The notes beneath the pieces are model-generated. The model was not told where the DNA came from. It saw nothing but the letters and a program-made list of their open reading frames with translations, and searched no databases. A stretch of DNA of 64,000 bases, from assembly GCA_025991245.1 (NCBI GenBank), contig BQMJ01000056.1, forward strand, positions 96,001-160,000, written 5' to 3'. This DNA is from Galdieria partita (lineage: Eukaryota; Rhodophyta; Bangiophyceae; Galdieriales; Galdieriaceae). A program made the translations under genes and the position numbers. Below, piece after piece: positions 41,559-52,390 of this stretch (position 1 is the stretch's first letter; each line of letters begins with the position of its first letter).

Positions 41559-42271
41559 TCAGGACAGATGTGGATTGAAGCAGGCCTGAACCATCATTGC
41601 CTGCCACATGGGTGGTGTTGAAGACGACCATTTGGGTAAAACAGCTGGCATGATGGGCCTATTTAGAATGGGAGGGATAAAAGTATTTTGAAATTCCTTC
41701 CCACATTGTCGACATCGCCGCAACCTGCTAGGAACTTTTTGCTTACAATGACTGCATAGTTTATAGCCTTTACCCTATGAACAAAATGATTATGGCTAGA
41801 ATGGATGACATCGATGTTACTTGCCGGCCATCTTTGTTTTCGTTCTTGTACCTTCCTTTGACGAGTTTGTCTTGCTTGTGATTCTGTTTTGGTGATCTCA
41901 GAAATACTCATGATTCTCTTGCTTCTTTCTTCTCTCAGCTGCCTTGCTCTACCCAGTCCTCCCTTTCTATGAGCGCAAGTACTACTACAAAACCTCCCAG
42001 TTCCGTATTTGCCGTCATGATCTGTACCACACGACTCACAAGGACGAACGTATACCTTATCTCTGTTGAGAACAGCTGAAGCAGAGCTATCTCGTATAAT
42101 TACCCTTTTCTGTCCATGAAACTTCTTTTCTTCGTGACATACTTGAACAAGTGTGGCGAAACAGCCGTTGGAGCTGCGACTCGAGTCCTCCGAAAAACTG
42201 TTTGTTATATCAGAACTGTGGTAGTTTGACAGAATATCAAGAGTTTCATGGCTTGAGTGCGTTCTTGCCAT
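41559..42271 (-). CDS. Zinc-binding protein with CESCG...GRFCSSTC motif and C-terminal zinc ribbon
   Basis: Two exons, complement(join(41559..41774, 41825..42271)), 220 residues. Exon 1 holds a conserved-looking zinc site (RPCESCGTDHDGKYGTGRFC, then SSTCA) followed by a basic arginine-rich stretch. Exon 2 holds a second CxxC pair set (CSHCKQKVPSRLRRCRQCGKEF). No GT donor gives the right phase with typical length. A GCAAGT donor at 41824 with AG at 41775 gives a 50-nt intron and a perfect phase-0 join (WP/GKGYKLCSHC). Two zinc sites suggest a nucleic-acid-binding or ubiquitin-linked protein; no function is assigned. Confidence 0.65.
41775..41824 (-). other. Probable GC-AG intron
   Basis: Fifty bases with a GCAAGT donor and ATAG acceptor inside the zinc-binding gene. 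The competing GTAACA donor 4 bases downstream gives a frame with an immediate stop (AGG TAA). Confidence 0.65.
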
Positions 42272-42499
42272 TATGTCTTAAGCAATATGTGCAGTTTATG
42301 ACGTGTAAAAATGCTTGTTTGTTCTGTCAAATAGAAGCAGGCGAGTAGAGTTTCCTCCCAGCGAAGGGATTTTTACGCTTAGCAAATCTGAAGAAAAATG
42401 CCATCCAAGTTGGCGCCATCCAATTGCGCCATTGGATCGGAATTCGATTCGCTTGTCTCGTCTGTTGCACGCGACATTTGAAACGCAACTACCTTTATA

Positions 42500-42545
<46 letters not shown>

Positions 42546-42878
42546 TTATTGAAACTCACATGTTTGTCAAATTTGGCAAAATGAAAATGACTACAACACT
42601 AACGTTCAAAGGAATTTCTTTATATATATGTCCAGTGAAATATCGGAATTATCAACAACTTCCATATTCTATCAAAAGAAACTGTTCACCAGATCTGGGA
42701 GAAATTAAAAATTGTCCCGCCTTCAGCCAGGAAACAACCCTTTCTGCACAAACAATGAAAAATACAAAATTGAGTCAATCTCAAAGACGTACTACAACAT
42801 AAGTATTTGAAAACAAAGAAATCGTACATCAATCATTGCAAAAAACATCCTCTACTAAAAAAGTACATCATATCTCAT
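42272..42878. other. Intergenic with AT/TG microsatellite
   Basis: 607 bp between two minus-strand genes. It carries an AT run at 42498-42523 joined directly to a TG run at 42524-42545. The ORF at 42524-42802 begins in this repeat and is not supported. Confidence 0.5.
42498..42545. repeat. Compound (AT)n(TG)n microsatellite
   Basis: Two adjoining dinucleotide runs read directly, about 13 AT then 11 TG units. Confidence 0.95.
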
Positions 42879-44099
42879 CTACTGAGCTCTTTTGCAAATA
42901 TACTGCAGAGGAACATCGTTAAGCACTAAGCGGCTTTCCAAGTCTGTTTCTGGCTTCAAACAAGCTGTCTTCCTAAAACAAATCTTAGATGAAATTTGCT
43001 TATTGAAAACAAAAACACGAATACTTTTCCATATCCAAAGATAAAATTGTGGCATTAGTACCTTTGTTCTCTCCCAAGATTACTCTTACTTGACCTAAAT
43101 AATGAATATTCTGTTAAAATACTGTCACTTGTGATAAAGAAGCGACTTATTACCTCCTGGCTGTGGAACGACTGGTTCCAAGTCTTCTTGATCTAAACGA
43201 ACCAAGTCCCCCAGTTGCAAAATTTCGACATCCGCGATAAATAAATCGAAAACCTCCTTAATAACACCTTTTCTCTTAAAGTAATACCCGTTTTCCAGTT
43301 CTGTGTTCTTCACTCGGACGACCAAATTTTCCTCCAGCCAATTCGACTGCTTATAAGCTTCACTTTGTTCTTTAGTTCCTTCCTGAAAATTATTCTCATC
43401 CAGATATTGCGTGGTAGGAGATAATTTCTCTCCAAAACACTCTTCGTTCATACGAGCTGGCGTGGCCTTCAAGCACAGACTAATCTTCTTCTCAGTTGGT
43501 CGATAGTATAAATTCTCTGGAGATGGCTTATTAGAATCGGTCTTGTGAGCTTCTCTTTTTAAAGCTTCTTCTCGTTGCTTCTTTATTATTTGCTCTTGTC
43601 TTTGTTCTTCCCTCAGACGGTCCTTTTCTATCTCTCTTGCTCTCTGGAACCTCTCTGCTGCTTGCTTATCAATGTACCGTATGAAAAGACCTTGTTCTGT
43701 TTCTTCAACCTCACAGTAACCTTCACGCCCCAAATAAGCTACGAATCCTGTCAAAGTTGCCCATCTTGTACTGTTCATGTGGACGTGGTCTCTGTCTTTT
43801 ATATACTCTTGGTATACAACATTTGCATGAACCTTTTTAGTTCCGAATCGATGCTTCAACACATCTAAGAAAGCGTTTCGAAACTCTGTCGAATACTGTC
43901 CCACGAAGCGCCCCGGAGCGTCAGCAAAAAGGAGCATCATTCTTTGATGGGACTCCGACTCTGTATGGCACTTGAAGCCGTTTTCATCCCTACACTGCTT
44001 CTGACACAATTGGCAATACCATCTAAGTCTCTGTAAACCTTTTGCTTTTATACGCTTTGATATAGCTTTTGGGGTAAGAAAGCCTTCCGACTTTCCCAT
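42879..44099 (-). CDS. KIN17: DNA/RNA-binding protein KIN17
   Basis: Three exons: complement(join(42879..42972, 43025..43094, 43154..44099)), 369 residues, introns of 52-59 nt. It starts MGKSEGFLTPKAISKRIKAKG as in the KIN family. The C2H2-type zinc finger is CQLCQKQCRDENGFKCH with HQRM. The winged-helix part (FLDVLKHRFGTKKVHANVVYQ) follows. After a coiled linker the C-terminal tandem KOW/SH3-like region includes VVRVKN and VRVILGENKGTNATIL. KIN17 is a nuclear protein tied to DNA replication and repair and to the spliceosome. The family is firm; exon 3's final residues are short relative to animals. Confidence 0.92.
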
Positions 44100-44180
44100 T
44101 GAAGATGCTCACAAACCACCAATTGCTCAATATTATGCTCTGAGATTCCAGTGATTCCTTCCTGCTCTTCTAGTAACACT

Positions 44181-45497
44181 ATGGTACAAAGTATTCAACT
44201 TTCGAACAACGCTAAGATAGCTGTTATTGGTGCTGGTGCAGCTGGATTAATAGCAGCCAAAAACTTGAGAGACAGTGGTTTGTTTCAAGTTGAGGTATTT
44301 GAGGAAATGGATACCGTGGGTGGAACTTGGGTTTATCAGGAAGAGATTGCTTCGTCCTATTATTTTCAAAGCAGTATGTATAGAGATCTTCGTACGAATT
44401 TGCCGAAAGAAATAATGGGATTTCTTGACTTTCCTTTTGACGACAGTTTTGGAGTTTCTTCGTTCCCTTCTCACCAAGTTGTTTTGAGTTATTTGATGTC
44501 CTTTTGTAAGACTTTTCAATTGTTTGAGCTGATAAGATTTCACTGTGTGGTGAAAAAGATTTCTCGGTTTGATTATTTCGGTTGTCACAAGTGGGATTTA
44601 GTATTGTACGATCTAAGGACGCAGCAACTAGAACAGAGACGATATGATGCAGTTGTGATTTGTAATGGACACTACACGAAATCATTTATTCCTCAGATTC
44701 CAGGCTCAGATTTGTTCTTGCGACCAATTATTCATAGTCATTTCTACAAATCCCCAGAGCCATTTTACAAACTTCGTATCGCAGTTTTGGGAGCAGGAAA
44801 CTCAGGCATTGATATTTCATATGAGTTAAAGAGAGTGGCTAGTAAAGTTAGCTTATGTCATAAAAAGTGCGAAATGCGTAGGATGCTTGAAGATAATTTA
44901 GAAGAATGTCCAACCATTGAGTCATTGGATACGGATGGAAAGATACATTTGGCAGATAAGAGTACTTTACAAGTTGACTTACTTATTCTCTGTACAGGTT
45001 ATGAATATGACTTTCCGTTTCTCGACTCTAGTTGTGAAGTTTTTGTTCAAGATCGTGTAGTCTTGCCTATCTACCGTCATTTGATACATGCCAAATATCC
45101 CACCATGTCCTTTGTTGGTTTGCCCTTACGTATTCTTCCATTTCCATTGTTTGATTATCAGACACGTTATCTAGCATCTATTTACAGTGGAAAATGTACA
45201 TTACCAAGTTGCGAGAGAATGCTCGCTGAACAACAGCAAGATCTTTTCTATTTGGATTCCAAAGGTAGCAGAAAATACTATCATTTGTTGGCAGAAAAGC
45301 AGTGGGAATATTGCAGAGAACTTGCAGATTTAGCGGATGGGCCTAATCTATCCGTTGCTGTTCAACGAGTGTATGAAGATGTCTCCCAATTTCGTAAACG
45401 AGAACCAGAAAAATATAGAAGAAGGAAATATATTATTTTTGGCAAAGGGCCCGATGATTGGAGAGTTTTTGAAGGTGAACTGGATGTCACTTTGTAA
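44181..45497 (+). CDS. Flavin-containing monooxygenase
   Basis: Intronless, 438 residues from ATG 44181. FAD motif GAGAAG at the N-terminus (AVIGAGAAGLIAAKNL), then VGGTWVYQ, and RDLRTNLPKEIMGF, the usual FMO landmarks. A second dinucleotide motif for NADPH is VLGAGNSGIDIS, preceded by the HSHFYKSPE region in place of the FMO-identifying motif (F.G....HS). Near the end is LLILCTGYEYDFPF, the ATGY-type motif. FMOs oxygenate soft nucleophiles such as N or S in small molecules with NADPH and O2. No membrane anchor is apparent. The substrate is unknown. Confidence 0.9.
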   Translation: MVQSIQLSNNAKIAVIGAGAAGLIAAKNLRDSGLFQVEVFEEMDTVGGTWVYQEEIASSYYFQSSMYRDLRTNLPKEIMGFLDFPFDDSFGVSSFPSHQVVLSYLMSFCKTFQLFELIRFHCVVKKISRFDYFGCHKWDLVLYDLRTQQLEQRRYDAVVICNGHYTKSFIPQIPGSDLFLRPIIHSHFYKSPEPFYKLRIAVLGAGNSGIDISYELKRVASKVSLCHKKCEMRRMLEDNLEECPTIESLDTDGKIHLADKSTLQVDLLILCTGYEYDFPFLDSSCEVFVQDRVVLPIYRHLIHAKYPTMSFVGLPLRILPFPLFDYQTRYLASIYSGKCTLPSCERMLAEQQQDLFYLDSKGSRKYYHLLAEKQWEYCRELADLADGPNLSVAVQRVYEDVSQFRKREPEKYRRRKYIIFGKGPDDWRVFEGELDVTL

Positions 45498-45543
45498 GCA
45501 TAGTAGTTTCTCTTTAATCTCAGTTGCTCAAGTTTGACGTGAG

Positions 45544-46044
45544 TTATTGTTCTTCGTCTTCTAAGATTTCCTTTTCTAACTGTATACAGCATTACGCAAT
45601 ATAGTTCGTTATTATGAATGTTTGAAGAAGTACTGTTTTGAATGTAATACTTACCTTGTCATAGTTGCTGTTAGCTATCAAGCCAGTTATCATGGCAGCC
45701 AACAAGGAGCCTACTGCAATAGAAATACCACCCAGAAATATCTGACCGTAGTTAACGGAAGTAACTGTTGTTTCAATATCGACAGCAGCTAATAGTGAAG
45801 CTCTTTTCACTAAAATATTAGAAAACGGTTTACTTGCAGATTGTACACGTCTTGTTCCAAGCCAAGAACAGTTTCTCTTGGTTCTTAAATGCGCATCTAC
45901 TCCCTTCTGGCGCTGTAGAAAGAAGAAGGATACAAAAGTCGGTATAGGTATTTTGCTCCACGTATATTGGCCATGACTATCAGAATGACTTGAACACAAG
46001 TTCCTTCGAGGTACACTTGGAGAGCTCTCTAATCGAATATCCAT
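45544..46044 (-). CDS. Small single-TM protein, probably plastid- or mitochondrion-targeted
   Basis: Two exons, complement(join(45544..45579, 45655..46044)), 141 residues; a 75-nt intron is followed by an 11-residue final exon ending EKEILEDEEQ. The N-terminus is rich in Ser, Arg and basic residues (transit-like). A Gly/Ala-rich transmembrane segment (IFLGGISIAVGSLLAAMITG) sits near residue 107-127, followed by an acidic C-terminus. I do not recognise the family. The pattern suggests an organelle inner-membrane or thylakoid protein. The gene converges on the FMO gene, 46 bp apart. Confidence 0.6.
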
Positions 46045-46278
46045 CAATCGATTGAGAATTTGTCCACAGAGAATGGAATATAAAAGAATGATTGGCGATG
46101 CGCTCTTTTGGGTAGTCCTAGTGGGTGGTGGGCTTGTTTGGTCAGTCTACTAATATCTGTTAGTGTAAGAAGGAATATCTCAACTGATATCCAATTCATA
46201 AAGAAGCTTACTTTAGAATTGAGGGTTTTCTAATTACTTGTTTGAGTTTCTTCTGTGTTTGTAGACCAAAGTCAAGTT

Positions 46279-48650
46279 ATGGGGCTTTTGTCCACGGGTC
46301 ACCCTCTGTCTTGGAAAGCAAGCCAACCCTATATACGAGAAGTTAAGAGAAAAGGCATTCGACAGTTTATTCATGTATACCGTGCAACAAGGAATAGAGA
46401 AGATGATTGTTTGCGTTGGGGTGATGAAGTAGAATACACTGTTCTACATGTGGACAAATCTAGACACAAAATATCGTTGTCTTTAAGGGCGCCAGAAATT
46501 TTGGAAGAACTACAAAAGCAAGAGCACTTACAGCCTGAAGGCTCCTCAGTAGAGGTACTTTGGAGGCCGGAATATGCAAACTGGATGGTGGAAGGAACTC
46601 CCGGTGTACCCTATCGCTGTTTTGCAGGGGACTTGGAGCTGGTAGAACAAAATATGATGTTGAGACGACTGGAAATTTTTTCAGTTTTAGAGAAGAACGA
46701 AATTGTACTCAGTATAACAGCATTTCCCTTGTTAGGTGTAGGTAATTTTACTACTCCCGTTCAACCTGTTCTAGGTATATTTGTGTTTTTATTGATGCTT
46801 CTAAAAAGTAGTCCAATTGATTATTGTTGTTTTTACTATAGGAAGGGCTTCTCTTTCTCTTTATGTGCCGGATGCAGCTATTAATCCACATCCTCGTTTT
46901 CCAACGTTAACTAGGAATATACGACACAGAAGAGGAAAGAAAGTCGATATTAGAAGACCAGTATATTATGACGAGAAGACAGATAAAGAGTTTCCTGTGC
47001 TTCCTCAATGTCTTGCTCACCAAAATGGTTGCAATGAAGGGACAAATAATCATCATTCATCGACTCCCATAGGAGACTCTGAGATAGAGGAGGAGGATAT
47101 GATTGACTTGGAGCAACTTGCAAAGGAGAGCACTCCGGACATTTACATGGATTGTATGGCCTTTGGAATGGGTTGTTGTTGTCTACAAGTTACTCTTCAA
47201 GCAAAAGACATGGATGAAAGTCGTTATCTTTATGATCAGTTGGCAGTTTTTGCACCGATTATGTTAGCAATGACAGCAGCAACACCTGTAATAAAAGGTT
47301 ACTTGCTAGATACTGATTCTAGATGGTAAGAAATAATTTTCCTGAATAGTATTGAAAATGGAAATGTTTGTAGGGACATCATTTGTGGAGCTGTAGATGA
47401 CCGTACATCAGAAGAGATGCTGAATGGACCCAAAAAGTCGAGATATGACTCCATTGATTTATTTGTATCTTCAAGGAAGGAGATGATTCCAGAACGTTAC
47501 AACGATGTGGAAGCACTTTTAGATGAAGAGTCGTATCATACTCTATTGGAAAATGGAGTGGATGATAGACTTGCAAAACATATTGCACATTTGTTTATCC
47601 GAGACCCTCTGGTAATTTATGAAGAGACTGTGCATGCACAAGATGAACATTCTACAGAGCATTTTGAAAACATTCAAAGTACCAATTGGAATACAGTTAG
47701 ATTGAAGCCTCCTTCTTTGGTATGAAAGTGAAACTTTTGAATTCCTGTTTTCTAATATGATTGGTTTATAGGAGTTGAATGCCGGATGGAGGACAGAGTT
47801 TCGTCCCATGGAAGTTCAGTTTACAGATTTTGAGAATGCTGCTTTTGCTGTATTTACAGTGTTAGTATCCAGAGTTATTATAGCTTTTGATTTGAATTTT
47901 TATATTCCTATTTCCTTGGTTGATCGAAATATGAAAGCAGCACAATGCAGAGACGCTGTTCAACAACAAAAGTTTTATTTTAGAAGAAATGTATTTGCTG
48001 ACAATTCTCATATACCGGATCGTTTCAAATGTGCCTGTGGACGAACCCACAAACCTCGATTTTCTTCCTCTGTTCAAGAATGTTGTCTTTCAGTATGTTC
48101 GTCTTGCTCGGATTGTGAACCTATGACCATTGACCAGATTATCAACGGCAAATCTATCGATGAACTTCACAGTGATCACAATTTTGCTTTTCCTGGATTA
48201 ATTTCTCTTATTAGAGGATATTTAGATGCTCTTGAATTGCCTCCTGAAAGCGCTCTGAAAATTGGCAATTATCTCGACTTCATCTCAGCCAAAGCTAAAG
48301 GAGAGTTGTTAACTACTGCAAGCTGGATTAGAAAATTCGTGCATAATCATGAAGCATATCGTCATGACTCTGTTATTACTGAACTTATTTGTTACGACTT
48401 ACTGAAGGCCATTCACGATATAACTACTGGTAAGAGAATAGAACATGAACTGCTTGGAAATTTCTATCAAGGAAAAGGGGAATGTAACGAAGTCTCTGCA
48501 GAAATGTTACAAGAAATGCGAACCAAAGTAGAAAAAGGACCCACTTTATTAGCTTCCAAAGATATTTTTCAAAGACTCCATAATCTAGCCAGTTTATCGG
48601 ATGATGCTTTGGTGGAAATGGAAAGTCGAGTCTCTTCAAATACTAATTAG
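46279..48650 (+). CDS. GCLC: Glutamate-cysteine ligase, catalytic subunit (eukaryotic GCLC type)
   Basis: Four exons: join(46279..46774, 46842..47325, 47374..47719, 47772..48650), 734 residues. The start MGLLSTGHPLSWK resembles human GCLC, and landmarks follow: LRWGDEVEY, NWMVEGTPG, FPLLG, IYMDCMAFGMGCCCLQVT, VIKGYLLDTDSRW and the C-terminal Zn-like cysteine cluster (KCACGRTHKP and CSSCSDCEP). It makes gamma-glutamylcysteine, the first and limiting step of glutathione synthesis. This is the animal/fungal-type (not plant or bacterial) enzyme. Exon joints are in phase and conserved motifs continue across them. Confidence 0.95.
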
Positions 48651-48777
48651 AGTCCAGTCAAAAGAGTTCTTTTGCAGATCAGTTGGTAGCTTTTTCTCGG
48701 TTCGAAGATTTCAGAGTTGCTAGGAATTTCGAGACTTATGGTTGGAATAAAAAAGTTGTTTCTAACCTATGAAATCA

Positions 48778-49806
48778 TTATGGCCTGTTGACTAGTTGAG
48801 ACCTTAGATTTCTATCATAAGCTCCGCATGTTGTACAAAATGTTTGCATTTGTGGACTCAACTGATATCCGCAATAAGGACATGGATCATCACAAGCTAT
48901 CTGTCCTTTTCGAGGCAAAGGAATGAATCGTTTATTTCTTCGCTCCTCTTCAAATATTCGATAATACCACAAGTGTTCCTTGTCACGAATATATACGCCA
49001 TCTTGCTTCCATATTTCATCCACTTGTTGAGAGAATGACTGATTATCTACAAGTTGTTCAAAATATCCATTTCCTAAGACAGTTGTACCACTTCCTACTT
49101 CAATGGGATCCTTCCGTCGCCAACATGAAGTGACATCAGCAAAGGTTTCACGTAATAATAGCTTTCCAAATATTTGATGTTGTCCATTGATCCATCTGTC
49201 GCCTATATTTTCTTTTTTGGTCAAACTTCTGGCCAATTCAATCATAAAAGGATCCAAATAGGGTGAAAAGACGGACAATCCTAAGCTACGACCCATAGGA
49301 AAACTGGAGAAGTGCATATTCGCTATCATGGCGTTACGGTGTTGGACAAAATCCTGTTCACTTAACTGATGTGTGAAGCTGTAACCACCAAAAATTTCAT
49401 CAGCACCATCTCCAGTAACGCAGGAGCGAAAACCCAACGAAGAGGCTTGTTTCAAAGCTGCAAACGTAGCAAGTGAGTTTCTCAATTCCATGGGATCGAA
49501 ACTCTTCAATATGCGAATCAGTTCTGGTAAGAGGACCAACAACTTGCTTGGGTCCGTTTTCACAATATGGTGTTCCAACCCCGTTTTTTTGGCAACTTGG
49601 CTAGCCCATGGTTCATCAGTTGCTGTACAAGTTGCTATAGTAGTGATGGCCCCTTTCAAAGATAATATCTCACAACCTTCTTCAGCTACAATACAAGTAT
49701 CTAAACCACCGGACAGAATGATGCAACTTGGCTGGTTCCAATCCTTGTGGGTAGCTATTCTTTGTAAACTTTGTCGAAATATTGCTTTCAACTGTTCCGA
49801 TTTCAT
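48778..49806 (-). CDS. Asparagine-synthetase-like ATP-pyrophosphatase without glutaminase domain
   Basis: Intronless, 342 residues. The PP-loop SGGLDTC is at the start and the second conserved block reads VTGDGADEIFGGYSF; these are Asn-synthetase synthase-domain features. There is no N-terminal Ntn glutamine-hydrolysing domain. The C-terminus carries a zinc ribbon (CPYCGYQLSPQMQTFCTTCG) that typical asparagine synthetases lack. Such stand-alone synthase domains are known from archaea and bacteria, where they may use ammonia or a partner, or ligate an amine to another carboxylate. Function and origin in this genome are inferred. Confidence 0.75.
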   Translation of the reverse strand: MKSEQLKAIFRQSLQRIATHKDWNQPSCIILSGGLDTCIVAEEGCEILSLKGAITTIATCTATDEPWASQVAKKTGLEHHIVKTDPSKLLVLLPELIRILKSFDPMELRNSLATFAALKQASSLGFRSCVTGDGADEIFGGYSFTHQLSEQDFVQHRNAMIANMHFSSFPMGRSLGLSVFSPYLDPFMIELARSLTKKENIGDRWINGQHQIFGKLLLRETFADVTSCWRRKDPIEVGSGTTVLGNGYFEQLVDNQSFSQQVDEIWKQDGVYIRDKEHLWYYRIFEEERRNKRFIPLPRKGQIACDDPCPYCGYQLSPQMQTFCTTCGAYDRNLRSQLVNRP

Positions 49807-50163
49807 ACTCTATGAGGATATCCGACTTGTACGGAAACGTTGTGTTGCGAATGAGAGAACTTTAGGATTATTTGAAATATTGTTTACTTGAAATATTCTC
49901 CCAATGGCTGATATATGCTTAACTATTGGGTTCCCAACAAACGCGAGTCTCACAACATGGAATTCTTATTTCCCTCAATAGGCCATTATTTTGCCATATC
50001 TATTCGCACTAAAACCAGATTTCATAACTTTTCCTTGAAAGAATGGTTACTATGAAATGTTGGCTAAAATAGATATAAGATAATCGAAGTATAGCCACTT
50101 GTTGTTAGACTACCCGAGATGATTGGGAAACGAAGAAATTATTCAATTGTGTAAAGAGGAGAT
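49807..50163. other. Divergent intergenic region
   Basis: 357 bp between two divergent starts. I see no gene in it. The frame after an ATG at 50119 is blocked by an early stop. Confidence 0.45.
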
Positions 50164-51288
50164 ATGTACACTTTTGTAGGAAATAAACATTTTATCAGCG
50201 ATAAGGAAGACTCGTCTGAAACTCTCTCGCCTAGTAAAAAGAAGACTTGTACTGATTTTGACTCGTTTCCCGAAAACCCCAATAAGGATGGTTCTAGAAC
50301 CCGTTTGAAGTTTTTGTCTTGGAATGTGAACAGTTTGAAGCGAGTATTGGAAAGAAAGCAATTGGTCAATCTAGTCAGTCAAGAGGATCCAGACTTTTTT
50401 TGTTTGCAAGAAACCAAGTTAACTCAAGATAAAGTACCCGGTGCTTTTTTATTACCGCAATATAAGAAGTTTTTCAATTGTTGTGAGATAAAACGTGGAT
50501 ATTCGGGAACTGCATTATTCAGTAAAATGGCTCCGATTTCTGTTATGAAGGACTTTGAAGGTGTCTACTCGGAACATAATAAGAGTGGGTAAGATGCTTT
50601 GGTATCAGAGGTGATCACAGTTTACTCTGTATCGGTTAGGCGTTTGATTGTAGCAGAGTATGATAATTTTTACGTGGCTAATGTGTAAGTCAAATAACAC
50701 AACATTGCATATCTAGTCGACCTGAGGATAATATTTTGTAACAAGTTATGTACCGAATTCGGGAGATAAATTGAAGAATTTGGAGTATCGTCTTCACTCC
50801 TGGGATACTGACTTTTGTTCATATATATGTGAATTACAAGTAAGTTGAGAAATCAGATTAGAACAAAGGATTCAACTTGTGTAGATGAAGAAGCCAGTTG
50901 TTCTTTTGGGGGATTTAAACGTTGCACATCAGGAGATAGATGTGTATGATCCTGAACATTTGAGTTCCAAAGCTGGTTTCGTTAACAGTGAACGTAATCA
51001 TTTTTCAAAGTTTTTAAGGGAAACCAAAATGATCGACTCATTTCGCTATCTTTATCCGCATAGAACGGAAGCTTATTCTTTCTGGGACTATAAGACAGGA
51101 GCTAGGCTTCGTAACCATGGTTGGAGAATTGATTATGGGTATGGCAGTTGTTATTGTGTTGTTCATCTTTTATGTTGTTTTCTAGTTTAATATCTTCTTC
51201 TTTGATAAGCAACTTGGTGGATGCCTTCATAATAGATAAGATAGAAGGAAGTGATCATTGTCCAATCGGTATTGTTTTGCAATTCTGA
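50164..51288 (+). CDS. APEX1: Apurinic/apyrimidinic endonuclease (APEX1/exonuclease III type)
   Basis: Five exons: join(50164..50588, 50640..50684, 50746..50839, 50885..51138, 51186..51288), 306 residues. The catalytic scaffold is complete: KFLSWNVNSLK, FCLQETKLTQ, RGYSGTALFSK, VVLLGDLNVAHQEIDVY and HGWRIDYG, ending IEGSDHCPIGIVLQF with the family's catalytic His. APEX1 cuts DNA 5' to abasic sites in base-excision repair. The N-terminal ~45 residues are polar and lack the redox cysteines known from vertebrate APE1. It is followed on the same strand by a BAR-like gene 29 bp later. Confidence 0.95.
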
Positions 51289-51317
51289 ATCTTTTTGGGA
51301 ATTGCTTTGTAGTACAC

Positions 51318-52366
51318 ATGGAAGTAGACGAAGCAAGTAGCTCTAAAGGTTATAAAAAGAAGTTTGCCGGTACTTATCAAAAAGCAAAACAAAGAGTGTT
51401 GAATAAATTGGGAAAGCGTACTACACTTACAAGAAGACCCAAAATTGACTCCTTGTCCAAGGAGTTTGATGTCGTGATAGAAACAAAAGAAAGCTTGGAA
51501 AAGAGAGTATCGACTTTTCAACATAAACTTAACGGTGTGGTGGCTTGCGGAAGAGATTTGAGAGATACTTATTTGCAATTGTGGAAGGTAATCTTCACTC
51601 AATAGTTGTTTTGGAGGTTTACTTACTTTTAGGATAGAATCAAGTAGGTAGCTTAGTTTGGAACAACGAGGAGGAATCCTATGAAAGAAACAAGTCCCCT
51701 TCGGAAACCAGATTGATTGCAGATTTGGAACGTGCAATATATGAACAGGACCGGATGGTAGATGATGCGATGGAGCACTTTCACGCCAAGTTGACTCATT
51801 TATCAGAAAGTCCTATATCTCTGGACGGTCAGAGAGAAGCTGAGCTTGCAGATAATGTCAAACATGCCAAGAAGTTATATAAAGAGTGTAGGACGAATTA
51901 TAGTGACTCAGTTATTGATAGTCACGGTGCTTCTTCAAGTGCACGCTCAAAGGAAGCCTTAGCGAAACAGAAATATGACTCACAAGCTGAAGTATTTGCA
52001 CAGGAAATAGCAGCGTTCTTAGAACATTTTCGGAGTCAGCTTCCTGATCGTTTGATCGAGTTTTTCGAGGCACAAGACAAAATGATAACTGCTGTTGCAA
52101 ATGCGCATGCAGCGTCCATGTCCATGTTGGGTAGTTTGAAGTTGGATAAAAAGAGTGCCAAAGCCTCTCAAAGAAAGCGTGAAGAATATGAAAACGAAGA
52201 AGAGTACAAGGAACAACCGTCGCCTTCCAACAAGATTGGCTTACAAAGTCGAGAAAATGAGAAAAAGGTTTCTTCTTCTTCTGATAAGAAACAAGACGAC
52301 TGGGATCTTATCTATGGTGTAGAAGAAGTGGACTTGAACAAGGGAAACATGATTGACTTGCAGTAA
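51318..52366 (+). CDS. BAR-domain-like protein
   Basis: Two exons, join(51318..51587, 51638..52366), 332 residues. The intron acceptor is the second AG (GGATAG), which keeps phase 0. The body is long helices with repeats of charged residues (EFDVVIETKESLEKRV, then QDRMVDDAMEHFHAKLTHLSE and FLEHFRSQLPDRLIEFFEAQD), the pattern of a BAR domain that senses membrane curvature. The C-terminus is Lys/Ser/Glu-rich and disordered. The length fits a stand-alone BAR protein in vesicle traffic. Exact subfamily not assigned; a similarly shaped coiled coil is the alternative. Confidence 0.65.
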
Positions 52367-52390
52367 ATGTGACGTTCCGTGCAAGTTGAA

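Noticed and set aside
42524-42802. 92-codon frame beginning in a TG repeat
   Set aside because: The repeat creates the opening; no domain or splice support.
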